Origin: CAWUJT01 sp963922715
GTDB lineage: Bacteria; Pseudomonadota; Alphaproteobacteria; Rhodobacterales; Rhodobacteraceae
Reading direction: 5' to 3'
NCBI GenBank assembly: GCA_963922715.1
Contig: CAWUJT010000001.1
Location: 1-64,000, forward strand
Length of the DNA stretch: 64,000 nt
Shown here: piece by piece, positions 30,138 to 39,866 of the stretch
Numbering within the stretch: the first letter of the stretch is position 1
Layout of the letters: each line of letters begins with the position of its first letter
Notes under the pieces: generated by a model
The model's database searches: none
What the model saw: only the letters and a program-made list of their open reading frames with translations
What the model was told of the DNA's origin: nothing
Program-made: the position numbers and the translations under genes

Positions 30138-31114
30138 GATGTCATCAGTGTTTTGAGGTCTGCCTCAGGCCGCGCCCCGATATGTGAAATGATTTCTGCG
30201 GCAGCAACACATCCCATGCGTCCGCAGTCTTCCAAAGATGCGCCTTGCGTGAGCCCATATAAAAACCCACTTGCGAAAAGATCGCCCGCTCCTGTCGCGT
30301 CAACAATATCTGTTGGCACGGCTGGGACATGAATACGGTTTTTGCCTTGGGCAATGTGAACGCCTTGTGCCCCGTTGGTACACACAACAATGTCGCACTC
30401 CGTTGCAGAGGCCTCTAGGGTTTCCGCAAGGCTACTGCTGGGATACATCGCCATAAGTTCATGAATGTTGGCAAACAGAAGATCCGCCTCTTCACGGATC
30501 AAACGTGCAAAAGCGTCTCTGTGGCGGTCAACACAAAACGGATCGGATAAGGTCAAAGACACTTTCCCGCCCGTCCCTTTTACGGCTTTGATGGCCTTTG
30601 CAAAGGCGGCATGGCTTTGCGGCCCATCAAAACGGTAGCCTTCAAGATAAATCCACCCTGCTTGACCGATTTGTGCACTATCAATGTCCTCCGGGCCCAG
30701 GTGCTCACTCACGCCCAGATATGTGTTCATTGTGCGTTCCCCATCGGGGGCAACCAGCACAATACACCGGCCGGTTTCATCGGGGTGTGTTTTTGCGGCA
30801 AGCGGCGTTTCATATGTGGCCCCTTGGGCGCGCAGATCGTGGGCAAAAATCGCCCCAAGCTGATCGTCTTTGACCTTCCCGACGTAGGCAGTGCGGGCAC
30901 CAAGCTGAGCGAGCCCTGCGATTGTGTTCGCCGCGGACCCGCCAGAAATTTCTCGGGCTGGGCCTATTTTTTCATAAAGCGACACAGCGCGGTCCATATC
31001 AATCAGCTGCATGATCCCGCGGTGAATATCATGTTCGATCAGAAAGTCATCGGTGGCATGGGTCAAAATATCAACCATCGCATTGCCAATGCCGATAACG
31101 TCAAACGTTTTCAT
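30134..31114 (-). CDS. Adenosine kinase-like PfkB family sugar kinase
   Basis: The 326-residue ribokinase-fold kinase has the PfkB signature 1 (GGSAANTIAGLAQLG) and signature 2 (DATGAGDLFASGFLYG, catalytic Asp). The start MKTFDVIGIGNAMVDIL resembles the adenosine kinases/sugar kinases of Alphaproteobacteria. Nucleoside or sugar phosphorylation is expected, but the substrate is not certain. The start codon overlaps the nth stop (ATGA), so the two are translationally coupled. Confidence 0.85.
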   Translation of the reverse strand: MKTFDVIGIGNAMVDILTHATDDFLIEHDIHRGIMQLIDMDRAVSLYEKIGPAREISGGSAANTIAGLAQLGARTAYVGKVKDDQLGAIFAHDLRAQGATYETPLAAKTHPDETGRCIVLVAPDGERTMNTYLGVSEHLGPEDIDSAQIGQAGWIYLEGYRFDGPQSHAAFAKAIKAVKGTGGKVSLTLSDPFCVDRHRDAFARLIREEADLLFANIHELMAMYPSSSLAETLEASATECDIVVCTNGAQGVHIAQGKNRIHVPAVPTDIVDATGAGDLFASGFLYGLTQGASLEDCGRMGCVAAAEIISHIGARPEADLKTLMTS

Positions 31115-31755
31115 AGGGTCTTATCCTCATAAGGGCAAAGGTCATTTAGGATGCAAACCTTGCAGAGGGGTTTACGCGCCTTACAGATGTAGCGACCATG
31201 CAAGATAAGCCAATGATGCGCGTGCTGTTGGAAGGGGACAGGCACGTTATCCTCTATCGCGCGCTCAACAGCATCAACGTCTTTGCCTGGGGCAATGCCT
31301 GTGCGGTTGCCAACGCGAAAGATGTGGGTATCGACGGCCTGTGCCGGAAATCCCCACCACATATTCAATACTACATTTGCTGTTTTGCGCCCCACCCCTG
31401 GCAAGCTTGTGAGTGCGGCACGTGAACATGGCACATTACCCCCATAGTCCTCAACAAGGATACGGGACAGCTTTATGACGTTTTTGGCTTTGTTGCGATA
31501 AAGACCGATTGTCTTGATGTAGTCGATCAATCCGCCTTCTCCTAAGGCAAGCATTTTGTCGGGCGTATCGGCAACCTGAAACAGGTTTTTTGTGGCTTTG
31601 TTGACCCCCGCATCCGTGGCCTGCGCGGACAAAGCAACCGCCACCACCAGTGTGAACGCATTGGTGTGATTGAGTTCCCCTTTGGGTGCGGGCTCTTGCG
31701 CTTGAAAACGAGTGAACACCTGCTCTAATGTTTGATAATCCATCTGACGTGCCAT
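31111..31755 (-). CDS. nth: Endonuclease III
   Basis: This DNA glycosylase/AP lyase removes oxidised pyrimidines. The 214-residue protein has the helix-hairpin-helix LPGVGRKTANVVLN with catalytic Lys, the catalytic Asp in AVDTHIFRV and the C-terminal 4Fe-4S motif C-x6-C-x2-C-x5-C (ICKARKPLCKVCILNDLC). It is followed by the adenosine kinase-like gene and is divergent from an Ada-like repair gene, so two DNA repair genes stand back to back. Confidence 0.96.
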   Translation of the reverse strand: MARQMDYQTLEQVFTRFQAQEPAPKGELNHTNAFTLVVAVALSAQATDAGVNKATKNLFQVADTPDKMLALGEGGLIDYIKTIGLYRNKAKNVIKLSRILVEDYGGNVPCSRAALTSLPGVGRKTANVVLNMWWGFPAQAVDTHIFRVGNRTGIAPGKDVDAVERAIEDNVPVPFQQHAHHWLILHGRYICKARKPLCKVCILNDLCPYEDKTL

Positions 31756-31849
31756 GGCTTTGCCCTAACCGGCCCAGACAAGATGCGCAAGAAGCGGGTC
31801 GATTAAGACTGGCCAACCATCTAGGGTAAGCATCATTAAGGAGATGAAT

Positions 31850-32677
31850 ATGAACAATCCGGACGATGCTTATCATTTTGGGGTTGTGCGCAGGGCAATC
31901 GAGATCATTGATGCCTCTGAAGGCTCTGGACCCTCTTTAGAGGCCTTAGCCCAGGCAATGGCCATGAGCCCCGCGCATTTACAGCGCGTGTTCAGTCGTT
32001 GGGCAGGTTTAAGTCCAAAGAAATATAGCCAATATCTTGCCCTCGATCATGCGAAAACGCTTTTGCGGGAAAACTTCACCACGCTGGATGTCGCAGATAT
32101 GACCGGCTTTTCCGGCACCGGACGCCTGCATGACCTCTTTCTCAGATGGGAAGCCATGAGCCCTGGCACCTATGCTGTGAAAGGAGAGGGCCTGACGATC
32201 TTTTGGGAATGGTTTCCAAGCCCCTTTGGTGAGGCGCTTGTGATGGGGACGGAAAAGGGCCTTTGCGGGATTGGTTTTGCCGAAGAAATGGGTCGTGAGG
32301 CAACGTTTGCAGATCTCAGTAGCCGCTGGCCAAAGGCGCAGTTTGTGGAAGATACTGATATGTTGAAACCTTGGACGGATGCGGCTTTCGGACGTCAAAC
32401 GGGGGAGGCAAAGCTTTATCTTATCGGGGCACCTTTTCAGATTAAAGTCTGGGAGGCTTTGCTCAATATCCCCACGGGGCAGGTGACGACCTACTCGGAA
32501 ATTGCCCGCGTTGTGGGGCACCCCCGTGCCGTTCGGGCCGTCGGCACAGCGGTGGGCCGCAATCCGATCTCTTGGCTTATTCCGTGTCACCGCGCTTTGC
32601 GCAAATCAGGTGGTTTGGGGGGCTACCATTGGGGGCTGCCCGTGAAACGCGCTATGCTGGCTTGGGAGGCGGGATAA
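31850..32677 (+). CDS. Methylated-DNA-protein cysteine methyltransferase with AraC-type HTH (Ada-like)
   Basis: The product joins an AraC-type helix-turn-helix (about 10-110, SLEALAQAMAMSPAHLQRVF) and an O6-methylguanine methyltransferase domain whose acceptor cysteine lies in LIPCHRAL (Cys246). It lacks the N-terminal Ada zinc domain that senses methyl phosphotriesters in E. coli Ada. It may repair DNA and regulate, but not by the classical Ada switch. I choose the second ATG (31850, 275 residues) because AAGGAG at 31838-31843 is six bases before it and abuts the first ATG. It is divergent from nth. Confidence 0.88.
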   Translation: MNNPDDAYHFGVVRRAIEIIDASEGSGPSLEALAQAMAMSPAHLQRVFSRWAGLSPKKYSQYLALDHAKTLLRENFTTLDVADMTGFSGTGRLHDLFLRWEAMSPGTYAVKGEGLTIFWEWFPSPFGEALVMGTEKGLCGIGFAEEMGREATFADLSSRWPKAQFVEDTDMLKPWTDAAFGRQTGEAKLYLIGAPFQIKVWEALLNIPTGQVTTYSEIARVVGHPRAVRAVGTAVGRNPISWLIPCHRALRKSGGLGGYHWGLPVKRAMLAWEAG

Positions 32678-32803
32678 CATGCGGGGTGCTTCATAGCTCT
32701 GGTTTTTCGGAGTTTGGCACGCAAGACTTATGCGATCCCTCGTGCGCTTGATTGATATGTGTGGCTCTCTTATGAACAAAAGGTGTATAGGGAGGGAAAG
32801 TGC

Positions 32804-33472
32804 ATGAAAGCTGCTGTTCTCGTTTTTCCAGGCTCGAATTGTGATCGCGATCTTGCGGTGTCTTTAAAAGCATCTGGTATGGATGTGACGATGGTTTGGC
32901 ATAAGGAAACAGCTTTGCCAGAGGGCACTGATCTTGTGGCTGTGCCCGGGGGGTTTTCCTACGGAGATTATTTGCGGTGCGGCGCTATCGCGGCCCAAAG
33001 TCCGATTTCCAGAGCTTTGCATGAACATGTCAAACGCGGTGGGTACGGTCTTGGCATTTGCAACGGATTTCAAATCCTTACCGAGCTTGGCGTTTTGCCC
33101 GGGGCGCTCCTGCGGAACGCCAATTTGAAATATGTGTGCAAATCCATTTCCCTGAAAGTCGAAACAAATCAAAGTATTTTCACCCAGAACTACCAGCCAG
33201 GTGCAGAAATTGTGATCCCCGTTGCCCATCATGATGGAAATTATACAACGGACAGCCAGACGCTTGCGCGCCTGAAAGACGAAGATCGTATTGCATTCAC
33301 CTACATCGACAATCCCAATGGCTCTTTAGAAAATATTGCTGGCATTCTTTCTGATAGCCGCCGCATCCTTGGTATGATGCCCCACCCTGAGCGTTATGCC
33401 GATGTCGCCCTTGGAGGTATGGACGGTACAGCTCTCTTTCAAAGTATCGTCCAAGGACTGGTCATGGCTTGA
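32804..33472 (+). CDS. purQ: Phosphoribosylformylglycinamidine synthase, glutaminase subunit
   Basis: PurQ hydrolyses glutamine and feeds ammonia to PurL in purine synthesis, with PurS as third subunit. The 222-residue class I amidotransferase has the nucleophile elbow GLGICNGFQ and catalytic His-Glu in [11 protein letters not shown] 32804 follows GGGAGG; the family starts [16 protein letters not shown]. purS and purL are not next to it in this window. Confidence 0.96.
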   Translation: MKAAVLVFPGSNCDRDLAVSLKASGMDVTMVWHKETALPEGTDLVAVPGGFSYGDYLRCGAIAAQSPISRALHEHVKRGGYGLGICNGFQILTELGVLPGALLRNANLKYVCKSISLKVETNQSIFTQNYQPGAEIVIPVAHHDGNYTTDSQTLARLKDEDRIAFTYIDNPNGSLENIAGILSDSRRILGMMPHPERYADVALGGMDGTALFQSIVQGLVMA

Positions 33473-33502
33473 GAAGAAGGCATGTCCAGAGTAAACTAAG
33501 TT

Positions 33503-35266
33503 ATGTCGGGAAAATTGATCACTGCGGTTTCTGAACCTAGGCCACGGCTCTCTTGGGCCATGCGGGGTATTGTACTGGCGATTGCAGCTTTAGCCATCAG
33601 TGTGATTTGGATTACGAACAGTTTCCTAACGGAACGGTTCACAGAAACAACAAGACAACGTGCAGAGCTGCGTCAAGCTCTCTATGCAGGTTTCGTTCTG
33701 TCAGAGTTGCAGCGCAATTCCGTTGTGCCGCTTTTGCTGTCTCGTGATCCCATAATGATTGCCGCACTGAGATCACAAGATTTTTCAAACACATCCCAAC
33801 GTCTGATAGAATACCGAGAGGAAATTGGCGCAGCATCCTTAGTCTTGATAGATACGCAAGGGCGTGTTGTGGCGGCCACAGATCGCGAAATTTTAGGCGA
33901 GACGCATCGAAATAAGCCCTATGTTATAGAGGCTCTGCGCTCTGAAGACACTGTATTTACCATCAGCCCAATTGATCCAGGCGCTTTTGAATTTGGGTTT
34001 TCTCGGGCAATTCGGGATGGCAGCCGCGCCCTTGGTGTTATTCAAGTCGCTGTTGATCTTGCAAAATTCGAAGCGCGCTGGCGCGGCGCTTCTGAAGCGA
34101 TTGTGATCACCGACTCAACAGGAAATATCATTTTGTCAACAGAGCCAAACTGGCGCGGACATGATATCGAAGCGGCTTTGACAGAAGTTTCTGCCCCTTC
34201 TGCAATAGCCCGTGCGATTGAAGCAACGGGAAATTGGATCTCCTATGTTGACACAGGCTATTTTACTGGCACAGCTATCATTCAATCAGAGGCGCGGATT
34301 CCGTTTCGTGGATGGCGCATGATCTCATTTACATCCTATGCCTCGGTACGTGAACGGGTAAACGGCATATTGGCCTTGGAAATCATGGGATTTGCGCTTT
34401 TACTTTCGATCGCGTTTTACATTCATACAAGGCGCACACAATTACGGAATTTATTGTTTCAAAAAGAAAGTGCAGAATTGCGTCATCTTAATGCGCGTCT
34501 TAGCCAAGAAATCGCTGAACGCGAACGTATGCAGGAAACATTAAAAGAAGCAGAGTTGAGTTTGGCGCAAAGTTCAAAACTTGCCGCACTTGGAGAGATG
34601 TCTGCCGCTGTTAGCCACGAACTGAACCAACCCCTTGCCGCTATGAAGACGTATCTTGCTGGTGCGAAGTTGTTACTACGACGTCAACGGGTTGAAGAAG
34701 CACTTTCGAGCTTTCAACGTGTTGACGATCTGATTGAACGTATGGGGGCAATCACAAAGCAACTGAAAAGCTATGCCAGAAAAGGCGGCGATGATTTTGC
34801 GCCTGTTGATCTTCGGGAAGTTCTCTCTGTTTCTCTGACGATGATGGAACCACAGCTGAGATCGCATTCTGTAAGTGTGTCACAAATTACCCCTGATTAC
34901 CCTGTTCTCGTCATGGCGGATAAACTGCGGCTTGAGCAAGTTCTGATTAATTTGATCCGAAACGGCATTGATGCGATGAAAGGAACCGGCCGACCTGCGC
35001 TTGATATTATTCTGGCTACGGGGGCGCAAGCTGTGTTGAGTTTACGGGATAATGGTCCGGGCATCGAGAATCTTGATGTACTCTTTGAGCCCTTTTACAC
35101 AACGAAAAAACCAGGAGAGGGTCTTGGCCTAGGGTTGGCCATCTCTTCTGGTATTATTAACGACTTGGGCGGGCGGCTTTCCGCGCGGAATTCAACTCAA
35201 GGCGGTGCAGTATTTGAGATACGTTTGCCAATATTGCAGACTGAACAACTTACGGCCGCTGAGTGA
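33503..35266 (+). CDS. dctB: C4-dicarboxylate-type sensor histidine kinase (DctB-like)
   Basis: The 587-residue inner-membrane kinase has a first transmembrane helix (about 20-42), a periplasmic double-PAS/Cache-type sensor (about 43-290), a second helix (about 293-312), a coiled-coil linker and a HisKA/HATPase core. The phosphoacceptor is His372 in AAVSHELNQPLAAMK, and N and G boxes (LINLIRNGIDAM, DNGPGI, GLGLGLAIS) are intact. DctB senses C4-dicarboxylates and phosphorylates DctD, encoded 29 bp downstream. The transporter genes they would control are not in the window, so the ligand is inferred from family resemblance. Confidence 0.85.
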   Translation: MSGKLITAVSEPRPRLSWAMRGIVLAIAALAISVIWITNSFLTERFTETTRQRAELRQALYAGFVLSELQRNSVVPLLLSRDPIMIAALRSQDFSNTSQRLIEYREEIGAASLVLIDTQGRVVAATDREILGETHRNKPYVIEALRSEDTVFTISPIDPGAFEFGFSRAIRDGSRALGVIQVAVDLAKFEARWRGASEAIVITDSTGNIILSTEPNWRGHDIEAALTEVSAPSAIARAIEATGNWISYVDTGYFTGTAIIQSEARIPFRGWRMISFTSYASVRERVNGILALEIMGFALLLSIAFYIHTRRTQLRNLLFQKESAELRHLNARLSQEIAERERMQETLKEAELSLAQSSKLAALGEMSAAVSHELNQPLAAMKTYLAGAKLLLRRQRVEEALSSFQRVDDLIERMGAITKQLKSYARKGGDDFAPVDLREVLSVSLTMMEPQLRSHSVSVSQITPDYPVLVMADKLRLEQVLINLIRNGIDAMKGTGRPALDIILATGAQAVLSLRDNGPGIENLDVLFEPFYTTKKPGEGLGLGLAISSGIINDLGGRLSARNSTQGGAVFEIRLPILQTEQLTAAE

Positions 35267-35295
35267 TTGGACAAAGCAAATGAAAAGAGAGGTCT

Positions 35296-36636
35296 ATGAC
35301 TCGATCTACTAAATCTGCTGGAAAGATCGCAATTGTTGATGATGAACAAGATATGCGGCAATCCATTAGCCAATGGTTGTCCTTGTCTGGGCATGAAACA
35401 GAAACATACGCGAGTGCTGAAGATGCCTTGATGCAAATAGGCCCAAATTATCCTGGCATCGTCATATCTGATATCAAGATGCCTGGTATAGATGGGATAA
35501 CATTTCTGCGTCGCTTGATGGGGCTCGATTCTAGTTTGCCAGTTATTCTAATCACGGGACATGGTGATGTGGCTATGGCTGTGGAAGCCATGCGCATAGG
35601 CGCATATGATTTCTTGGAAAAACCCTTCAACCCTGACCGTATGTCAGAGATTGCGCGACGCGCCCTAACCACACGTCGCTTAACACTCGATAACCGTATG
35701 CTCCGGCGAGAACTTTCCGATGGTACGGCGCTCATGCGAAAACTAATTGGATCCTCAGCAGTCATGGAGCGACTACGAGAGGATATCTTGGATTTGGGCC
35801 AGGCTGATAGCCATGTTTTAATCACTGGAGAAGCAGGTACAGGAAAAACCCTTGTTGCGCAGGCATTGCATGCCGTTGGGGCGCGTCAAGGAAAGCGTTT
35901 GGTGAGCTTATCGTGTGCAGCTTTTGACATAAAGACATTAGATGCGGCTCTTTTCAAAGGTATTAGAAACGATATTGCCATGGTGGAACAAGCGCGTGGC
36001 GGAACGCTCGTTATTGAAGATATAGAGGCAATGCCCGCTGATATTCAGGCAAAATTTCTTACATTTCTGAATGATCTCGACGCTTCTTCAGAAATCCGTG
36101 TTGTGGCAATTTTTAATGGGATGGGCAGTGAGAAAACATGTGAAGAGATACTAAGACCTGATCTTTACTATCGTCTTGCTGGATTAAATCTCACTGTACC
36201 TCCATTGCGTGAGAGAGGGGAAGACATACTCACCCTATTTACGCATTTTGCAGATCAGTTTGCTGAAGATTATGGGACGGATGCTCCTCAGATCACGGCA
36301 ATCGAGGCTGCCCAACTTTTGCAAGCGGCTTGGCCAGGTAATGTGCGCCAATTGATAAACCTTGCGGAACGTTCCGTTCTTCAAAAACGGCGTGGGGTGG
36401 GATCGATTACGGTACTGCTTGATGAAAACACAGGCGCTCTTTCCTCTGTCCCACTGACAACACAAGGCAAGCCTTTAAAGGAATATGTAGATGCTTTTGA
36501 GCGTATGCTGATTGAAAATACAATGCGCCGTCATCGTGGCTCTATTGCGGGGGTTATGGAAGAATTAAGTCTGCCAAGGCGCACGCTGAATGAAAAAATG
36601 GCAAAATATGGCTTGAGCCGTGGAAATTACCTTTGA
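35296..36636 (+). CDS. dctD: DctD-like response regulator with degenerate sigma-54 activator domain
   Basis: The 446-residue protein has a receiver domain (phosphoacceptor Asp59 in VISDIKMPG), an AAA+ domain and a C-terminal Fis-type helix-turn-helix (about 405-446). Walker A is intact (GEAGTGKT, 178-185). However, the region that should carry GAFTGA, the loop that contacts sigma-54, is missing: LFK...ARGGTL is about eight residues shorter than in NtrC-type proteins and has no GAFTGA. Walker B reads LVIEDIE rather than LFLDEIE. It probably does not activate sigma-54 promoters in the usual way. It pairs with the upstream DctB-like kinase. Confidence 0.82.
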   Translation: MTRSTKSAGKIAIVDDEQDMRQSISQWLSLSGHETETYASAEDALMQIGPNYPGIVISDIKMPGIDGITFLRRLMGLDSSLPVILITGHGDVAMAVEAMRIGAYDFLEKPFNPDRMSEIARRALTTRRLTLDNRMLRRELSDGTALMRKLIGSSAVMERLREDILDLGQADSHVLITGEAGTGKTLVAQALHAVGARQGKRLVSLSCAAFDIKTLDAALFKGIRNDIAMVEQARGGTLVIEDIEAMPADIQAKFLTFLNDLDASSEIRVVAIFNGMGSEKTCEEILRPDLYYRLAGLNLTVPPLRERGEDILTLFTHFADQFAEDYGTDAPQITAIEAAQLLQAAWPGNVRQLINLAERSVLQKRRGVGSITVLLDENTGALSSVPLTTQGKPLKEYVDAFERMLIENTMRRHRGSIAGVMEELSLPRRTLNEKMAKYGLSRGNYL

Positions 36637-36738
36637 TCGCCCCCAAGACTTTGAAAGTATTTGCATGGCAAGTATTTCAGGCGTAAGTTAAGATAACTAT
36701 TTAACACAAATATGAAAAGTAAGACTAAAAATAATGTC

Positions 36739-36839
36739 CTGGGCAATTCAAGATTAAATAGAAACTTTTTGAATTGCCTGGCAGATATGGGCTTTGCCCT
36801 AGATTTTTGCGCTATGGTTGTCATGCAACCCATCGCAAA
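36739..36839 (+). promoter_or_regulatory. Three successive hairpins upstream of rne (candidate 5' leader)
   Basis: Within the 413-bp gene-free gap before rne three stem-loops follow each other. Hairpin 1 is 36739-36781, with core GGCAATTCAA/TTGAATTGCC and a 12- to 18-nt loop. Hairpin 2 is 36789-36799 (GGGC-TTT-GCCC). Hairpin 3 is 36806-36839 (TTTGCG...GGTTG/CAACC...CGCAAA). The E. coli rne leader also contains several hairpins through which RNase E autoregulates its mRNA. The similarity is in architecture, not sequence. The rest of the gap shows no gene. Confidence 0.45.
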
Positions 36840-37049
36840 GCAGAGTAGATATGTAAAAGTATCAGAAAGTAAACGCAATGACGCTTATGTTTGCAAGTTT
36901 TGCCGATAACTATTGGCAGTGCCAGTTCGAAAACTGCGTCAGAAAACAAAGAATACATCCCTCAAGGTTTGGCCGTTTCAAAGACACATGTAATCGATTT
37001 GATTATTGCATGCAGTTCTGTCACCGGCAGCCTGGGATAGAAAGAGACA

Positions 37050-39668
37050 ATGGCAAAGAAAATGCTTATAGATGCTACACATCCCGAAGAGACGCGGGTT
37101 GTGGTAGCCGATGGAAACAAAGTCGACGAGTTTGATTTTGAAACTATTAATAAACGCCAGCTTGTTGGGAATATTTATCTGGCAAAAGTCACGCGTGTAG
37201 AGCCGTCTCTACAAGCAGCATTTGTGGATTATGGAGGAAACCGCCATGGATTTTTGGCGTTTTCTGAAATACATCCCGATTACTATCAAATTCCCAAAGC
37301 GGATCGAGATGCGCTTTTGGCAGAAGAAATCGCGGAAGCCGAGGCTTCAAAACCCGAAGAGCATACTCAGTCAGGCGAAGGCGACGTTTCAAATAAGTCA
37401 GACCATCGTGGCGACGAAGACGTCAATCTAGAAGTACAAAATAAAAAAGAAGCTGGCACAGAGAACGACGTTTCCGCTGATACAGCAAATGGCGCAAAGG
37501 CTCACAATGTTCCTGCAGATACAGGACTTGGTGATAGTACAATTACACAAGACCCAGAAACCAGTATTGACGTTTCATCAGGCCTTGAAATCGGAGCTTC
37601 AGATGAACAGCTGAGCAAAAATCTCACAAAACCTGATACTATTCTAGGAATGGATATTGTTGAAATCGTTGAAGACTCACACGAAAGTATCGAGTTTTCC
37701 GAAGAAAACGCGCAATCTAAAAATATAGATGAGCCTGCAGAGGATTTGATAGATGAAGTATCCGCAGATGACCTGGACCAAGATGAAATACGTCCTGTGC
37801 GCCGTTTGCGGACACGTCGATACAAAATTCAAGAAGTTATAAAAGTTCGGCAAATCATGTTGATTCAAGTCGTCAAAGAAGAGCGTGGAAACAAGGGTGC
37901 GGCGCTTACAACATATCTCAGCCTTGCGGGACGATACTGTGTACTTATGCCCAACACGGCGCGGGGTGGGGGCATCAGCCGCAAAATCACCCACGCTTCT
38001 GATCGAAAGAAACTCAAAGAAATTGCTGCAGACATCGATGTGCCAAAAGATGTGGGCCTGATTATTCGTACAGCAGGCGCAAAACGCTCCAAAACAGAGA
38101 TTAAACGTGATTATGAATATCTACAGCGTCAATGGGAGCAGATCAGAGACTTAACGCTCAAGTCTATTGCACCTGCGCCAATATATGAAGAAGGGGATCT
38201 TATCAGACGTTCTATTCGCGATCTTTATACACGCGAAATCGATGAAGTTTTGGTCGAAGGTGAAACAGGATATCGCCAAGCTAAAGATTTCATGAAAATG
38301 ATCATGCCATCGCATGCTAAAAATGTGAAACCGTATACGGAAAGAATGCCTCTTTTTACCCGCTATCAAGTTGAAAGTTATCTTTCCGATATGTTTAATC
38401 CGAGAGTCCAACTGAGATCAGGTGGGTATATTGTCATTGATGTGACAGAAGCGCTTGTTGCCATTGATGTAAATTCTGGAAAGGCCACGAAACAAGGCTC
38501 GATTGAAGAAACTGCTCTAAAGACAAATCTCGAAGCGGCTGTAGAAGTTGCGCGTCAACTACGTCTTAGGGATCTTGCTGGGTTAATCATTATTGATTTT
38601 ATAGATATGGATGAGAGACGCAATAATACGGCTGTCGAGAAACGTATTAAAGAAGCTCTTCAAACAGATCGTGCGCGGATTCAAGTCGGTCGTATTTCAG
38701 GCTTTGGGCTCATGGAAATGTCACGTCAACGCTTGCGCCCGGGTATGATTGAAGCAACCACCCAGTCCTGTCCTGCCTGCCATGGAACGGGTTTGGTGCG
38801 CTCTGGTGACAGTATTGCTCTGCAAATCTTGCGTACATTAGAAGAAGAGGGCACACGTGGACAAACCGATGAAATCGTTTTAAAAGTGCCAGTCCAAGTT
38901 GCTAATTTTATTATCAACCAAAAACGAGCGCATTTAACGCAGATCGAAGAACGCTATAAAATAGCTGTGAGCATTGTTGCTGACCCTCATTTGGTTGTGC
39001 CAGATTACGAGATGGAAAAAATAAAGAATACCAGCCGTATATCTTCTAAACAAAGCCCATCAATCGTTTCTGTTGACAGTTCATTTATTGACGACACTCG
39101 AGAACAAAACACAGATCTTGAAGAAGAAGTTGCAGAAGGAACCGAAGAAGAGAAAACCAAACCACGACGTCGTAGGCGATCGCGTCGTCGCGGAAAAGCA
39201 ACGACTGAGCTGGTTGAAAATTCTGATACAAATAATACCGATAAAAAAGATACGGCCAATTCAACCGATGAAGAAATTCAAATTGCGGCAGACAAAAATC
39301 CAGCGGAAAAGAGCAGTTCTACTAGACCCAAACGCCGGCGTAATAAAAAACCTCAGCATATTGATGATAAAACAGAAACAGAAGTTTCTAAATCTGCCCA
39401 ATTAAACGCTGCGTCTGACAGTGACGCGCCTGATGTTCAATCCAAAAATATGGAAAATGTTTCTCAGGGGTTGACCGTCACACAGTCCAAATCAAAGCCG
39501 CGCCAACGCGCAAAAGCGCCAGCCACAGAAGATATATCAGATATTGCATTATCACAGATAGAATCTCCCCCTCAAACTCACCAACAGGATATCTCATCTA
39601 ATGATACACGTACGAAAGTGTCGAACGAAGAACCAAAAGCGAAACGTCTAGGCTGGTGGCGGCGGTAA
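37050..39668 (+). CDS. rne: Ribonuclease E
   Basis: RNase E is the main endonuclease of mRNA decay and rRNA/tRNA processing, and the degradosome scaffold. The 872-residue protein begins MAKKMLIDATHPEETRVVVA. An S1 domain is split by a highly acidic insertion (about 91-245), as is typical of Alphaproteobacteria. The catalytic centre reads VAIDVNSGKATKQG and LIIIDFIDM. The zinc-link cysteines are Cys574 and Cys577 (CPACHG). The C-terminal 200 residues are disordered, with an Arg-rich RNA-binding patch (PRRRRRSRRRGK), ending LGWWRR. A structured leader precedes it. Confidence 0.96.
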   Translation: MAKKMLIDATHPEETRVVVADGNKVDEFDFETINKRQLVGNIYLAKVTRVEPSLQAAFVDYGGNRHGFLAFSEIHPDYYQIPKADRDALLAEEIAEAEASKPEEHTQSGEGDVSNKSDHRGDEDVNLEVQNKKEAGTENDVSADTANGAKAHNVPADTGLGDSTITQDPETSIDVSSGLEIGASDEQLSKNLTKPDTILGMDIVEIVEDSHESIEFSEENAQSKNIDEPAEDLIDEVSADDLDQDEIRPVRRLRTRRYKIQEVIKVRQIMLIQVVKEERGNKGAALTTYLSLAGRYCVLMPNTARGGGISRKITHASDRKKLKEIAADIDVPKDVGLIIRTAGAKRSKTEIKRDYEYLQRQWEQIRDLTLKSIAPAPIYEEGDLIRRSIRDLYTREIDEVLVEGETGYRQAKDFMKMIMPSHAKNVKPYTERMPLFTRYQVESYLSDMFNPRVQLRSGGYIVIDVTEALVAIDVNSGKATKQGSIEETALKTNLEAAVEVARQLRLRDLAGLIIIDFIDMDERRNNTAVEKRIKEALQTDRARIQVGRISGFGLMEMSRQRLRPGMIEATTQSCPACHGTGLVRSGDSIALQILRTLEEEGTRGQTDEIVLKVPVQVANFIINQKRAHLTQIEERYKIAVSIVADPHLVVPDYEMEKIKNTSRISSKQSPSIVSVDSSFIDDTREQNTDLEEEVAEGTEEEKTKPRRRRRSRRRGKATTELVENSDTNNTDKKDTANSTDEEIQIAADKNPAEKSSSTRPKRRRNKKPQHIDDKTETEVSKSAQLNAASDSDAPDVQSKNMENVSQGLTVTQSKSKPRQRAKAPATEDISDIALSQIESPPQTHQQDISSNDTRTKVSNEEPKAKRLGWWRR

Positions 39669-39866
39669 GATTTTAAAATGTTATATGACTGACATAAAAT
39701 CTCTATACGCCTTAAATCATAAATTCTCCGAATTGTCGTGTATGTTTTGAATATGACACTCTACAAATGACTTCTGTGCGACATGAATGTTGGCTTCATC
39801 AAACGTTGTGTTTAATGTTCATTAAAAGACGGTAAAATTATTTCTAGTCTTACAAGGCTGAGCAGT

